Source: Shewanella vesiculosa (GTDB taxonomy: Bacteria; Pseudomonadota; Gammaproteobacteria; Enterobacterales; Shewanellaceae). Taken from it: 64,000 nucleotides of DNA. Within the stretch, counting starts at the first letter, position 1; every line of letters starts with the position of its first letter. This document shows, piece by piece, positions 19,377-29,872 of the stretch. The position numbers were made by a program, and so were the translations under genes. The stretch covers positions 434,001 through 498,000 of the forward strand of contig NZ_CP073588.1 of the NCBI RefSeq assembly GCF_021560015.1, read 5' to 3'. The notes under the pieces are model-generated. The model saw only the letters and a list, made by a program, of their open reading frames with translations, had not been told where the DNA came from and searched no databases.

Positions 19377-20284
19377 ATGAAAGGTTTTTTACAAGCAGTT
19401 CCAAATTTGACATTCGGTGATGATGTTTGCCGTTTATTTCACGGTCGTGGTGGGTTATTCGCGGGCGATGAACACCTGTGTTTAGATTGGTACAAGCCGG
19501 TATTATTGCTTACCAGTTTTAAGATGCTCGAAAGTGAGCAACTCGATGAATTAGTTGCAGCCATAGTGGCACTTTGGCAGCAACAACGACCAACTGAAAC
19601 ACTTAATTTAGTCTACCAATACCGTCATGGTGGCCAAACATTGAGTGAGTTATTGCATGGTGAAGTACCAGAGCAGCATATAGTGACTGAAAACGGTGCG
19701 CGTTTCTTAGTGCATTTATTACGCGGTCAAAACCACGGCTTATTTTTAGATATGGCCAATGGTCGAGCCTGGGTGAAACAGCATGCAAAACATAAAAAAG
19801 TACTTAATTTATTTGCCTATACCTGCGGCTTTTCTGTGGTTGCTTTGCAAGGCGGCGCAGATGAAGTTGTCAACATGGACATGAGTAAAGGTGCATTAAG
19901 CATAGGTAAGCAAAATCATGTGTTAAATGACTTACCTGCAGGGGCGCGTTATTTAGGCCACGATATTTTTAAGTCTTGGGGTAAATTAACTAAGCTTGGA
20001 CCGTATGATTTGATTGTGGCCGATCCTCCAAGTAATCAACGCGGCAGTTTTGTTGCCACTAAAGATTATGAGCGCCTACTCAAACGCCTGCCAGACTTAC
20101 TGGCGCCTCAAGGCGAAGTGTTATTGTGCTTAAATGCGCCAGAACTAGGGTGTGATTTTTTGATGCAACAAGTGGCAAATACGGCGCCACAGCTTACCTA
20201 TATTGAAAGATTGCTAATCCGCATATTTTTGCCGATATCGATGAACAGAAATCATTAAAAGTATTGCGTTATCGCTTAAGCTAA
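19377..20284 (+). pseudogene. Class I SAM-dependent methyltransferase (RlmI-like C-terminal domain), late frameshift
   Basis: The product is a Rossmann-fold methyltransferase of the Methyltrans_SAM (PF10672) type: LNLFAYTCGFSVVALQGGA binds SAM, and ADPPSNQRGSF is a catalytic-type DPPxN variant. The frame runs out at 20258, but the conserved C-terminus (IANPHIFADIDEQKSLKVLRYRL) continues in the next frame to a stop at 20282-20284. One missing base in GAAAGATTG (20206-20212) explains it. The N-terminal PUA domain of RlmI is absent and replaced by a shorter region. Such enzymes usually methylate rRNA; the exact target is unknown. Confidence 0.8.
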
Positions 20285-20300
20285 TCTCTTCGTGTGTTAC

Positions 20301-20336
20301 AAAAAACCGACAGCCATTTGGCCGTCGGTTTTTTTG
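20301..20336. terminator. Rho-independent terminator, near-symmetric
   Basis: The stem AAACCGAC..GCC / GGC..GTCGGTTT is flanked by A and T runs. It closes the methyltransferase gene and separates it from the nap operon. Confidence 0.9.
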
Positions 20337-20519
20337 TCTATAAACTCGGCTCAGTCTACCCATCTTCAGCGTGGGCGAGGTCATTATTTGCACTATTTCA
20401 TATATGAGTAATAGGATGCAATAGTCAAAATGACTGCCTCAACCATGATCGAGCCCGCATTTATTGACTACTTTTTTATGCTTAATCACTCAGTTCACGC
20501 GTTTTAGCTATTTAAAATG

Positions 20520-20533
20520 TTGATTTAGATCAT
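20520..20533 (+). promoter_or_regulatory. Fnr/EtrA-like binding site upstream of nap
   Basis: TTGATTTAGATCAT matches the Fnr consensus TTGAT-N4-ATCAA at nine of ten defined positions. It lies about 140 bp before napE, in a region without genes (20337-20665). In Shewanella, EtrA (Fnr) and Crp activate anaerobic respiration genes, so this is a likely activator site. A TATATA-like -10 element occurs at 20561-20566. Confidence 0.6.
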
Positions 20534-20665
20534 GTTAATCCGTGTTTACCAATTTGTGAGTATATAGTTCGCTGCTGCATTAACGCTAACATTCCCCATG
20601 GACCGAATAAACAAGCAATAAAGCAATGATGAATTATTGCTTATATCCCCACTCTTGGAGGACCC

Positions 20666-20824
20666 ATGAGTAATCAAATCAAAAGTAAAAAAGGTTTAGA
20701 GTTAAAGATTTTTATCTTTTTAACTGTCTTTCTAGCCCCAATTTTATCTGTATTACTGGTTAGCGCACTAGGTTTTACTATCTGGTTTAGCCAAATTTTA
20801 ACTGGGCCTCCAGGCGCAGGCTAA
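20666..20824 (+). CDS. napE: NapE: small membrane component of periplasmic nitrate reductase
   Basis: A 52-residue protein with one central membrane helix (about 15-42) after a short basic N-terminus. A strong GGAGG lies 5-6 bases before the ATG. Position directly ahead of napD and the sequence pattern (KGLELKIFIFLTVFLAPIL, ending GPPGAG) identify it as NapE. Its role in nitrate reduction is not established. It is the first gene of the nap operon here. Confidence 0.85.
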   Translation: MSNQIKSKKGLELKIFIFLTVFLAPILSVLLVSALGFTIWFSQILTGPPGAG

Positions 20825-20857
20825 TCCTAAAAATAATCAACAATGCGAGAGCGATGT

Positions 20858-21115
20858 ATGAGTAATGAACTTCACGTAACCAGCCTAATTGTCCAAGTAC
20901 ACCCCGATAAAATGGCTGACGTAAGACAAAAAATTATGGCCATCAAGAGTGCTGAATTGTCAGCTAATAATGACGTTAAGTTAGTGGTTGTCGTTGAAGG
21001 TCCGAGCCAACGATCGTTGATGGATGATATCTCAACCATTAATGCCATTCCCGGTGTGTTGACGGCCACCATGGTGTATCACCAAAGTGAAGAGCTTGAA
21101 GAAGGTGAAGTATGA
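20858..21115 (+). CDS. napD: NapD: Tat-signal-binding chaperone of NapA
   Basis: An 85-residue ferredoxin-like-fold chaperone with the family motif [13 protein letters not shown] and a central VVVEGPS. NapD binds the twin-arginine signal of NapA in the cytoplasm and holds back export until the molybdenum cofactor is inserted. I start at the ATG at 20858; an in-frame ATG at 20843 would add five unconserved residues. Its stop overlaps the napA start (ATGA). Confidence 0.9.
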   Translation: MSNELHVTSLIVQVHPDKMADVRQKIMAIKSAELSANNDVKLVVVVEGPSQRSLMDDISTINAIPGVLTATMVYHQSEELEEGEV

Positions 21116-23608
21116 ACATGAATAGACGCGATTTTATGAAAGCCAATGCCGCTATCGCAGCGGCAAGTGTTGCAGGATTAGCACTACCGACCAGTGCAAG
21201 CAACCTGATCACTAGCTCAGAACAAACCAAATTAGAATGGAACAAAGCACCTTGTCGTTTTTGCGGTACCGGTTGTTCAGTGATGGTTGCCACCCGTGAA
21301 GGTAAAGTTGTTGCCACGCATGGTGATGCCAACAGTGAAGTTAACCGCGGCTTAAACTGCATTAAAGGTTATTTCCTTTCTAAAATTATGTATGGTCGTG
21401 ATCGTCTGCAAACGCCTATGTTGCGTATGACTGATGGTAAATATGACAAGCATGGTGAATTCACTCCTATTACGTGGGAAAAAGCCTTCGACACTATGGC
21501 GGAGCGTTGGAAAGCCACTATAAAAGCCAAAGGCCCAACTGCGGTGGGAATGTTTGGTTCTGGTCAGTGGACCGTATGGGAAGGGTATGCCGCGGTTAAG
21601 TTAATGAAAGCTGGCTTTGGTTCAAATAACATCGACCCTAATGCGCGTCATTGTATGGCATCTGCGGTAGGTGGCTTTATGCGTACCTTCGGTATTGATG
21701 AGCCAATGGGCTGTTATGACGACATGGAAGCGGCTGACGCGTTTGTGCTTTGGGGCTCAAACATGGCAGAAATGCACCCCATTTTGTGGACTCGTATAAC
21801 CGACCGTCGTTTAAGTGCACCACACGTTAAAGTTGCCGTGTTGTCGACCTTTGAACATCGTTCATTTGACCTAGCTGATTTGCCAATTGTATTCACGCCA
21901 CAAACCGATTTGGCGATGCTTAACTTTATTGCCAATTACATTATCCAAAATGGCAAAGTGAATAAAGATTTTATCAAAAAGCATGTTAATTTCCGCAAGG
22001 GTACAACGGATATTGGCTATGGTTTACGGCCAACGCATCCACTGGAAATGAAAGCCAAAAACGTCGCCACAGCGGGTGACTCTACACCGATTGATTTTGA
22101 CGAATTTGCTAAATTTGTGGCTGATTATGATGTTGAATCTGTGAGTAAGTTGTCTGGTGTACCAGAACATAAGCTTATTGAATTAGCAGAGCTGTATGCT
22201 GATCCTGATCGTAAAGTAACGTCATTCTGGACCATGGGCTTTAATCAACATACTCGTGGTGTGTGGTGTAATAACCTGATTTATAACATTCACTTGTTGG
22301 TCGGTAAAATTTCTACTCCAGGTAACAGTCCATTCTCATTAACGGGTCAACCGTCTGCTTGTGGTACAGCTCGTGAAGTGGGCACATTCTCACATCGTTT
22401 ACCAGCGGACATGGTAGTGACTAACCCTGAGCACAGAAAGCGCGCCGAAGAGATTTGGCACATTCCCAGTGGTATTATTCCCCCCTAAACCTGGCTACCA
22501 TGCAGTAGAGCAAAACCGTCGCTTAAAAGATGGCGATTTAAATTGCTACTGGGTTCAAGTGAACAACAATATCCAAGCTGGTGCCAATATTAACGAAGAG
22601 GGTTTACCGGGCTACCGTAATCCAGAAAACTTTATCGTAGTGTCTGATGCTTACCCAACCGTGACGACTCAAGCCGCCGATTTGATTTTACCAACAGCAA
22701 TGTGGGTCGAAAAAGAAGGTGCCTATGGTAATGCTGAACGTCGGACTCAATTTTGGCATCAAATGGTCAAAGCGCCAGGCGAGTCACAGTCTGATTTATG
22801 GCAGTTAATGGAATTCTCTAAGCGTTTCACCACTGACGAAGTGTGGCCTGCAGAAGTGTTAGCTGCTAATCCTTCATTTAAAGGTAAAACCTTATATGAA
22901 GTGCTTTATCTCAATGGCAATGTCGATAAATTTCCATTGGCAGATGCTGATCCAAAATACTTAAATGATGAAGCTAAGCATTTTGGTTTTTACGTTCAAA
23001 AAGGTTTATTTGAAGAATATGCCACCTTTGGTCGAGGTCATGGTCATGATTTAGCTGACTTTGATGTGTACCACAAAGAACACGGCTTACGTTGGCCTGT
23101 GGTGAATGGCAAAGAAACCAAATGGCGTTTCCGTGAAGGGTCAGATCCCTACGTTAAAGCCGGTACCGACTATGAGTTTTATGGTAAGCCAGATGGTCGC
23201 GCGGTTATTTTCGCCTTGCCTTACGAGCCTGCGGCAGAGTCGCCAGATGAAGAGTTTGATATTTGGTTATCAACAGGGCGTGTGCTTGAGCATTGGCACT
23301 CTGGTTCTATGACCCAACGTGTACCTGAACTTTATAAAGCTTTTCCTGATGCAGTGTGTTTTATGCACCCTGAAGATGCTAAAAAGCGCGGTTTACGCCG
23401 TGGTGATGAGATTAGAGTTGTGTCTCGCCGTGGTGAAATTAAAACCCGTGTTGAAACCCGTGGACGTAATAAGCCGCCTGTGGGCTTAGTGTTTGTGCCT
23501 TGGTTTGATGCCAGTCAGCTCATTAATAAAGTGACGTTAGATGCGACAGATCCTTTGTCAAAACAAACTGACTATAAAAAATGTGCAGTAAAGATTGTTA
23601 AGGCTTAA
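21112..23608 (+). pseudogene. napA: NapA: catalytic subunit of periplasmic nitrate reductase, frameshift in a C6 run
   Basis: NapA reduces nitrate to nitrite in the periplasm with a bis-MGD molybdenum cofactor and one [4Fe-4S] cluster. A Tat signal begins with Arg5-Arg6. Cluster ligands are Cys48, Cys51, Cys55 and Cys83, and the Mo ligand is Cys181 in NARHCMAS. The frame stops at 22486-22488 right after C6 (22480-22485). With five C the frame reads ...[17 protein letters not shown]..., exactly as NapA should, and continues unbroken to 23608. Both halves are fully conserved, so a sequencing or assembly error is more likely than a dead gene. It overlaps napD by 4 bp and is followed by napB 11 bp later. 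Confidence 0.9.
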
Positions 23609-23619
23609 GGAGACAGCCC

Positions 23620-24090
23620 ATGAAAACAGGTAAATTATTATCGATTATCGCGTTATTAGGTTTCTCTGTCAGTGTAATGGCTACCAGCATACCTGAAGAC
23701 AAAATCGACACATTACGTTTAGCGCCAATTAATATCGAACCGACACCGCCTGCAATGCAAGCGGTGATCAATACCGATGTTAAGCAGGTTCGTAATTATC
23801 CTATGCAGCCACCGGTGATCCCGCACAAGATTGATGGTTATCAAATCGATCTTAAAGTGAACAAGTGTATCCAGTGTCATGCGCGTACCAGTACCGGTCA
23901 TTCACAGGCGCCAATGGTGAGCGTGACTCACTATATGGACCGTGACAATAATTTCTTGGCTGATTTATCACCCCGTCGTTATTTCTGTACTCAGTGTCAT
24001 GCACCGCAGTTAGATGCCAAATTGTTGGTTGAAAATGACTTTGTCGATATAGACCACTTAATGAAGGCGAAAGCCGCAGTTAAGCACTAG
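23620..24090 (+). CDS. napB: NapB: dihaem cytochrome c subunit of nitrate reductase
   Basis: A 156-residue periplasmic protein: signal peptide (about 1-21, ending VMATS), then two haem c motifs, CIQCH and CTQCH, about 40 residues apart, with further His residues available as distal ligands. NapB passes electrons from NapC to NapA. It sits between napA and napC with a good ribosome-binding site (AAGGAGA). Confidence 0.93.
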   Translation: MKTGKLLSIIALLGFSVSVMATSIPEDKIDTLRLAPINIEPTPPAMQAVINTDVKQVRNYPMQPPVIPHKIDGYQIDLKVNKCIQCHARTSTGHSQAPMVSVTHYMDRDNNFLADLSPRRYFCTQCHAPQLDAKLLVENDFVDIDHLMKAKAAVKH

Positions 24091-24098
24091 GAGTGACT

Positions 24099-24698
24099 AT
24101 GTTTGCAAAATTATTTGAGCAACTAAAACTCGTGTGGAAAGTGCTGCGTCGTCCGAGTGTCCATTACAGTCTTGGCTTCTTAACCATTGGTGGATTTATC
24201 GCAGGAGTGATCTTCTGGGGCGGATTTAACACCGCTTTAGAGCTGACTAACCGCGAGCAATTCTGTATCGGTTGCCATGAAATGGAAAACAACGTTTATC
24301 AGGAGCTGCAAACCACCATTCACTTCACTAACCGAAGTGGTGTGCGTGCAACCTGTCCGGATTGCCATGTGCCACATAACTGGACCGACAAAATTGCCCG
24401 TAAAATGCAAGCGTCTAAAGAAGTGTGGGGTAAAGTATTCGGTACTATTAGCACGCGAGAAAAGTTTGAAGGCAAGCGTCGAGAGCTGGCGGAACATGAA
24501 TGGCAACGCCTTAAAGCTAACGATTCATTAGAGTGCCGTAACTGCCATAATTTTGATTATATGGATTTCACTCGTCAGTCTAAGCGTGCATCACAAATGC
24601 ATTCAACGTCTCTGGCTAGCGGCGAAAAAACCTGTATCGATTGTCATAAAGGGATTGCACATCAATTACCTGATATGGCAGGTGTAGAAGGGTTCTAA
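24099..24698 (+). CDS. napC: NapC: membrane-anchored tetrahaem quinol dehydrogenase
   Basis: One N-terminal membrane helix (about 22-45) is followed by a periplasmic NapC/NirT domain with four CxxCH motifs: CIGCH, CPDCH, CRNCH and CIDCH. It oxidises menaquinol or ubiquinol and feeds NapB. I take the ATG at 24099, 6 bases after AGGAG, rather than the in-frame GTG at 24093, which abuts the ribosome-binding site. It is the last gene of napEDABC; there is no napGH or napF here, which is the NapC-type (alpha) layout of Shewanella. Confidence 0.92.
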   Translation: MFAKLFEQLKLVWKVLRRPSVHYSLGFLTIGGFIAGVIFWGGFNTALELTNREQFCIGCHEMENNVYQELQTTIHFTNRSGVRATCPDCHVPHNWTDKIARKMQASKEVWGKVFGTISTREKFEGKRRELAEHEWQRLKANDSLECRNCHNFDYMDFTRQSKRASQMHSTSLASGEKTCIDCHKGIAHQLPDMAGVEGF

Positions 24699-24724
24699 AC
24701 GGGTTAATATTGTAAGCGTATAGA

Positions 24725-24754
24725 AAAGGCCAGCAAATTTGCTGGCCTTTTGTT
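24725..24754 (+). terminator. Terminator of the nap operon (bidirectional)
   Basis: A perfect stem AAAAGGCCAGCAAA / TTTGCTGGCCTTTT is followed by GTTTT. It also lies between convergent napC and ddl. Confidence 0.9.
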
Positions 24755-24778
24755 TTATGCATTTCGAACTAAAGTTGT

Positions 24779-25789
24779 TTACGTTAAATCAAGCTGTTGC
24801 CCAATCACATCAATTAAATATTCAGTGAAATCATGGCCATGGTTTTGCAACATCTTCGGGAACATTGAAATAGGCGTTAACCCAGGGAAGGTATTGATTT
24901 CATTCAAAAGGATTTGATTATCATCAGTTAAAAAGAAATCGATACGCGACAAGTGACGTAATTTCATCCCTTTAAAGGCTTTTATTGCGTAATCACGGAT
25001 CAGTTGACTGATCTCAGGGCTGAGGTTCTCTGCAACCACGTCGGTTCGGGCCTTACTATTTTTAGCGTACTTTTCATCAAATGAATAAAAGGTATTGCTG
25101 TCACAAATAATCTCGCCCGGTAAGGTCGCAACTACTTCACCTTGATACTGGTATACGGCGACTTCTAATTCACGCGCATGGATAGTTTGCTCAACGACCA
25201 CATAAGGGGCATAACTGAATGCGTCTTTAAGTACGTTAGCGATATTGGCTTTCACATCAACCTTATAACAACCCACAGACGATCCTTGTGAAGCAGCTTT
25301 AACGAAAACTGATCCCCAATGATCAAATGCTGTTTCAGTTTGCTTGATTGCATCATCATCTAGTTGATGCAAAAAGATGTAAGGGGTGTTTGGCACACCT
25401 AAAGCTGAAAACCACATTTTAGCGGTGATTTTGTTAAAACAATTACTTGAGGCTTCAGATTCACAACCAAAGTAGGGCAGTTGGATTAAGTTAAAATACG
25501 ATTGAATATCGCCGGTTTCACCCGGGAAACCATGAATACACGGGATCACATAATCAACGGGCCATGCTGGGGTATTGTTATCTTCAAAACGAATCTCACG
25601 CCGATTAGTCAGGTCGCATAATTTACCGTCTTCAGTGTGATAATGACCGTGTTTATCGAGTACTAGCTTAAGTACCGAAAATTTATCTGACTTTGCCAGT
25701 GATGACTCAAAAAAACGTGCAGACATTAATGAAATATCGTGTTCTGCACCGCCACCGCCGCACAATAGCAGCAGATTAATCTTTGGCAT
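24779..25789 (-). CDS. ddl: D-alanine--D-alanine ligase
   Basis: A 336-residue ATP-grasp enzyme: N-terminal [17 protein letters not shown], the substrate segment [11 protein letters not shown], the flexible loop QGSSVGCY, and the C-terminal metal and substrate site [15 protein letters not shown]. It makes D-Ala-D-Ala for peptidoglycan in the cytoplasm. It stands alone and is not linked to a mur/fts cluster. Whether it is the only Ddl of the genome cannot be seen here. Confidence 0.9.
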   Translation of the reverse strand: MPKINLLLLCGGGGAEHDISLMSARFFESSLAKSDKFSVLKLVLDKHGHYHTEDGKLCDLTNRREIRFEDNNTPAWPVDYVIPCIHGFPGETGDIQSYFNLIQLPYFGCESEASSNCFNKITAKMWFSALGVPNTPYIFLHQLDDDAIKQTETAFDHWGSVFVKAASQGSSVGCYKVDVKANIANVLKDAFSYAPYVVVEQTIHARELEVAVYQYQGEVVATLPGEIICDSNTFYSFDEKYAKNSKARTDVVAENLSPEISQLIRDYAIKAFKGMKLRHLSRIDFFLTDDNQILLNEINTFPGLTPISMFPKMLQNHGHDFTEYLIDVIGQQLDLT

Positions 25790-26333
25790 GTTTGCTCCTG
25801 AAAGACCAAAAAGAATGGGCTAGATTGGATTGGATTCGCCCTAAATAAGTAATGCTTATGATAAAGACCCTTAGCCATACAGCGCAAGTAAGAGTTAATA
25901 CTATTTTAGCTAATAAGGTTTATTTTCGAAGCTAAGTAGCTTAAATAAGCTCAACGAAATAATAAACAGCGGCATATCTACTCGCCTGACAAAGTGAGGG
26001 TATTTATAAGCTTTGGCTATACCTGTTTCGATTATCACTCTTTTATAAGCGCCAAAATCTGCGGCAGATTGAATCGTCAATAAGGCGATATAGTTGTAGA
26101 CGACGAGCTCAACGCTATCTTTGTGTTGGGCCTGCAAATAATTTTATGTATTAGCTGTAAAAGTAAAAACCTCTTTTTATGTTTATAAAAAGAGGTTTTT
26201 TTATCAATCAATATACTGTCTGTTAGCGTGGTTACCGCACCAATTATATCGATGTGGTAACCAACGAATTAAACGAAAATACTTAAATTGATGGCATAAA
26301 TTCAGTCGCTGCGCGGTAGCGTATTCATGCCAC
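25790..26333. other. Intergenic region of about 540 bp
   Basis: A 75-codon minus-strand frame (25910-26137) has no ribosome-binding site or known relatives, and I do not call it. Apart from the terminator at 26166-26203 I recognise nothing. Confidence 0.45.
26166..26203 (-). terminator. Terminator downstream of the TonB receptor gene
   Basis: The stem AAAACCTCTTTTTAT / ATAAAAAGAGGTTTT with a 4-nt loop (GTTT) and T tracts in both directions lies about 130 bp past the receptor stop. Confidence 0.8.
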
Positions 26334-28439
26334 TTAGAAGCGATAAGTTAAGTTCACCGAACCATTCACAGGTGCGCCGTAATAGCCAATTGTCGCCAAG
26401 CTAGTAATGTACTTTTCATCGGTGAGATTATTAATGTTCGCTCTTAGGTTTAGAGCGTCAGAAATGTTCCAACTTGCAAAAGCGTTAACCACTAAATAGG
26501 CATCTTGCTCTACTTTGGGATCAACGTTTTTGGTTTCTGATTGCCATCTGCCGCCTAATCCAACGCTTACTTCTGGCAATTGTGGGATGGTATAATCCAT
26601 CGAAAAGTTAACAACGTTTCGGGCTGCCCACTCATTTGCTTCAGCGCCGTTGTCATCTTCGATATCAAGCAGCGTATAAGCGAATACTGCATTGAGGTTG
26701 TCAGTGATGCGTCCCGTTACTTCAACTTCAAATCCTTTTGATTCGACGTTTACACCTTTATAAAAATAGTTTCCGTTAGCATTAAGGCCGGCGTAGCTAG
26801 CGAGGTTATTTTGCTCAGCACTAAATAGTGCAAAGGTAGCCATTAAATCATTATCAAGCCACAGGGTTTTTAGCCCCAGTTCGTAATTGACGCCTTTAGT
26901 TGGGTCTAAAAAATACCCATCGTAATCATATTGCTCTTGTGGTTGGTAAATATCTGAATAACTGAAATAGGTGTTTATATCCTCAGTGATGCTGTAAACC
27001 ACACCTGCATAAGGGCTTAATTCACTCTCATCGTTGTCAATATCAACACCGCTATTAATACCTTCGCGGGTATATTTAATCGCATTAAAACCAGCAACGA
27101 CAAATAGGCTGTCATTGATATTGAACTTAGTCGAACCATAAGCGCGTAGTAAGCTAACATCTATGTCAGAGTACTCGATTTTATCGGCCCATTCTGGCTC
27201 AGGAATAGCATCGAGATCGTAAGGGAAGGCTGGCGTGGGCCCATATGCCGGCGTGGCAGTATAATCAAATGGATGTTGGTACATGTATTTTTTACTTTTT
27301 GAACCGCTTAAGCCTAAGGTCAGTTCGTGATCCTGACCAAATAAGCCGTAATGACCAATTGTGGTGATATCTAATATATCGGCTGAAAATTCAGTGTCAT
27401 AGCGGCCTGGCGACCCCATTAACCCTAAACCCGTTTCTTTATCAATGGTGCCAGAAGCATAAAATAGCTTACTTTCATCTTCTAATCCTTGATGATTATA
27501 GGCAACTTTAAGATCCCAATCGTTAGGCAGTATGTAAGTATACTCAACAAACGCGGTTGTATTAATGGTGTCCCACATGGTCCAGTCTTGACTCGTAGTC
27601 GCACTAGTATCCCACTCAGCTTGGGTACCGTCAGTATAGTTAAATACTAATCCACCCCAGGTATTACCGTCAGTGTTGGCATCTTGGTAAGAAAACCCTA
27701 ACGTTAAGGTTGAGTTATCTGTTAACTGACCATCAACGACAGCGTAAAGATAACCACGGTCATTTTCTAGGCCATCTAGGTATGACCCTTTGTCTTCTAC
27801 TACCGCAACAACTCTACCAGCCCAACTACCGCTTTCTGTTAATAGGGCAGAGTAATCAGCTTGTACGCGCTTAAAATCATCCGAACCGTATGAGATGCCT
27901 ACTTCACCTTCATTTTCATTCGTCGGGCGTTTACGCACATAATTAATGGTACCAGCAGAATTACCTATTCCGGTTAGTAGGCCGTTAGCGCCACGAATAA
28001 CTTCAATTTTTTCATAACCATAAGCTTCCATTGCACCAGTGACTATCCCCCAGTCATTTGGCAATCCAACGCCATCAATTTGGGTACTTTTAATTTCAAA
28101 ACCACGAGAAGTATATTGTGTGCGGTTGGTTTCCCATTCTTCAACATTAATACCAGTAGCAAGACGAAGTACGTCGTTAAGGTTATTAGCGCCAAAATTA
28201 GTTATTTGATCGTTGGAGACCACACTGATTGATTGAGGTGTCTCATTAATCTCCATGGTTAAGCCTGTTGCGCCTTGGCTAACGCGTTTATAACGTACAC
28301 CTAAAATTTGGATTTTTTCAATGTTTTGATCATTGTTGTCAGCATTTTGTTGTTGTTCGGCTGCTAGGGCGAAGGGATGTACTACAAAGCCCATCGCCAA
28401 AACTAATGATGAAAGTGCAAATATGTGTTTCGGTTTCAT
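26334..28439 (-). CDS. TonB-dependent siderophore receptor
   Basis: An outer-membrane receptor of about 701 residues. The signal peptide (about 1-27) is followed by a TonB-box-type segment and a plug domain with typical motifs (INETPQSISVVSNDQI, NLNDVLRLATGINV, YTSRGFEIKSTQIDGVG, EVIRGANGLLTG). The long beta-barrel ends in YRF, a terminal aromatic expected of outer-membrane proteins. The plug sequences are those of ferric-siderophore receptors (FhuE/FpvA-like); the ligand is not certain. I start at the ATG at 28439; the upstream TTG extension adds no conserved sequence. A Fur box at 28521-28539 lies between it and the divergent PepSY gene. Confidence 0.9.
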   Translation of the reverse strand: MKPKHIFALSSLVLAMGFVVHPFALAAEQQQNADNNDQNIEKIQILGVRYKRVSQGATGLTMEINETPQSISVVSNDQITNFGANNLNDVLRLATGINVEEWETNRTQYTSRGFEIKSTQIDGVGLPNDWGIVTGAMEAYGYEKIEVIRGANGLLTGIGNSAGTINYVRKRPTNENEGEVGISYGSDDFKRVQADYSALLTESGSWAGRVVAVVEDKGSYLDGLENDRGYLYAVVDGQLTDNSTLTLGFSYQDANTDGNTWGGLVFNYTDGTQAEWDTSATTSQDWTMWDTINTTAFVEYTYILPNDWDLKVAYNHQGLEDESKLFYASGTIDKETGLGLMGSPGRYDTEFSADILDITTIGHYGLFGQDHELTLGLSGSKSKKYMYQHPFDYTATPAYGPTPAFPYDLDAIPEPEWADKIEYSDIDVSLLRAYGSTKFNINDSLFVVAGFNAIKYTREGINSGVDIDNDESELSPYAGVVYSITEDINTYFSYSDIYQPQEQYDYDGYFLDPTKGVNYELGLKTLWLDNDLMATFALFSAEQNNLASYAGLNANGNYFYKGVNVESKGFEVEVTGRITDNLNAVFAYTLLDIEDDNGAEANEWAARNVVNFSMDYTIPQLPEVSVGLGGRWQSETKNVDPKVEQDAYLVVNAFASWNISDALNLRANINNLTDEKYITSLATIGYYGAPVNGSVNLTYRF

Positions 28440-28520
28440 GTTTTGCTTTACCTGTATCTTTTTCAAACGATGAATAATATTAACGGCCAACCATAGCGCT
28501 TATTAGATGTTAATGTTATT

Positions 28521-28539
28521 GCTAACGATTATCATTAGC
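28521..28539. promoter_or_regulatory. Fur box shared by the divergent iron-uptake genes
   Basis: GCTAACGATTATCATTAGC agrees with the 19-bp Fur consensus at 15 positions, and its outer arms GCTAA/TTAGC are inverted repeats. It is 82 bp before the receptor start and 161 bp before the PepSY start. Confidence 0.75.
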
Positions 28540-28596
28540 AAATATAATTAAGGTCAGATTGATAAAAATGCGAGGATTAACCCAAAATTTACAATT

Positions 28597-28615
28597 GATA
28601 ATAATTATCACTCAA
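28597..28615. promoter_or_regulatory. Second, weaker Fur-like site before the PepSY gene
   Basis: GATAATAATTATCACTCAA matches the Fur consensus at about 13 of 19 positions, including the central GATAAT-A-ATTATC palindrome. It favours a PepSY start downstream of this site. Confidence 0.5.
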
Positions 28616-28699
28616 TATTTGTTGAGATTGGTTATCAATCGTATTAGCATGTGCGGGATATTCATGTATATAACGAAAGCGAACAAATTTGGAAAACAG

Positions 28700-29872
28700 A
28701 TGGCAAAACGTAGTAATCGATTTTGGTTTAAGCTTCATGGCTGGTTTTCATTACCCGTATGGATAATATTTTGTTTTGTGTGCCTTACCGGGACCATTTC
28801 AGTGATAAGTCATGAGTTAACCTGGCTGACCAATCCTGACGCTCGCGCAACTAATCCGCAAAATTTGACTGAAAAGCCGATGTCAGAACTCGTTGACATT
28901 GTGCAACAAGCGCACCCAACAGCAAACATCACCACAGTGATGAGCTTTGAGTCTTATCTGGTTAATGCAGTCATCTTTAGTGATCGCGATGTGCCTTTTG
29001 CTATCGCTTACGTCAATCAATACACAGGCCAAATACAAGCAATCAACCTTGGCATGACCTTCACTAATTTTATGCGTTCCTTACATGGCTGGTTGCTGTT
29101 TCCTTGGCACAGTAATTACAGTGTTGGCTATTACATTGTCTGTTTCATGGCCATTGTGATGTTAGGAGCGCTGGTATCTGGACTGGTGATTTATAAAAAG
29201 TTCTGGCGCGCTTTTACTCAGCCTAAATTACGAATAAACCAAGGTAAAAAAACGCTGCTTGCAGATCTCCATCGATTGGCTGGCGTGTGGTCAATGTGGT
29301 TTTTAATGTTAATGAGCATTACGGGGTTATGGTATTTAGCACAGGCGATTATGTGGCACAATCATATCGAGATTGAAGAACATCCTCCTTTAGTCGAAGC
29401 CAGTCAGCTTATAACGACAACCGATGGTGCGCCAATTAGGCCATATACTTTGGCCAATGCACTTCATCTCGCAGAGCAAACCTTCGCGGATTTTAAAAGT
29501 ACTTACATTATGCTTCCTGAGCACAATCGAGATACTTACAAAGTGTATGGTCAAGGAGATCATATTTTCTATGATCAATACGCTTATGGTGTGACGGTTA
29601 ATCCTTGGAGCGGCAATATTGAAAGTGAAAGATCGCCAGCGGCAATGACGACGTTACAAACGCTATCACATATCGCTAATCCCCTGCATTACGGCACAAT
29701 CGGCGGTCTGTGGACCAAAGTGATTTGGTTTATTTTTGGCGTATTTCTAACGGGTATGTCTATCACAGGATTTTTAATGTGGGGAAGTCGAACCGTAAAA
29801 GCTGCCAGAACCGAACTCGACGATTCGTTGACAATGCATAACTCATCGCTAGTCGAGCAGGAAGGTAACTAA
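28700..29872 (+). CDS. PepSY-TM domain iron-regulated membrane protein
   Basis: This is a PepSY_TM (PF03929-type) protein of about 390 residues. An N-terminal helix follows the hallmark FWFKLHGWFSLPVW. A periplasmic PepSY region (about 45-130), helices around the HGWLLFPWH motif, a DLHRLAGVWSMWF helix, a second periplasmic region and a C-terminal helix follow. Such proteins often adjoin siderophore receptors and are thought to take part in ferric-siderophore reduction in the inner membrane. I take the ATG at 28700; the open frame extends to 28559, but that part carries a Fur-like site and lacks family similarity. Its stop overlaps the next gene's ATG. Confidence 0.82.
   Translation: MAKRSNRFWFKLHGWFSLPVWIIFCFVCLTGTISVISHELTWLTNPDARATNPQNLTEKPMSELVDIVQQAHPTANITTVMSFESYLVNAVIFSDRDVPFAIAYVNQYTGQIQAINLGMTFTNFMRSLHGWLLFPWHSNYSVGYYIVCFMAIVMLGALVSGLVIYKKFWRAFTQPKLRINQGKKTLLADLHRLAGVWSMWFLMLMSITGLWYLAQAIMWHNHIEIEEHPPLVEASQLITTTDGAPIRPYTLANALHLAEQTFADFKSTYIMLPEHNRDTYKVYGQGDHIFYDQYAYGVTVNPWSGNIESERSPAAMTTLQTLSHIANPLHYGTIGGLWTKVIWFIFGVFLTGMSITGFLMWGSRTVKAARTELDDSLTMHNSSLVEQEGN

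Noticed and set aside
20356..20410. NarP/NarL-type heptamers (TACCCAT and ATGAGTA) upstream of nap
   Set aside because: They are about 48 bp apart, not in the 7-2-7 inverted arrangement that NarP needs, and single heptamers are common by chance.
25910..26137. 75-codon minus-strand frame between ddl and the TonB receptor
   Set aside because: No ribosome-binding site and no recognisable domain; the start and length look accidental.
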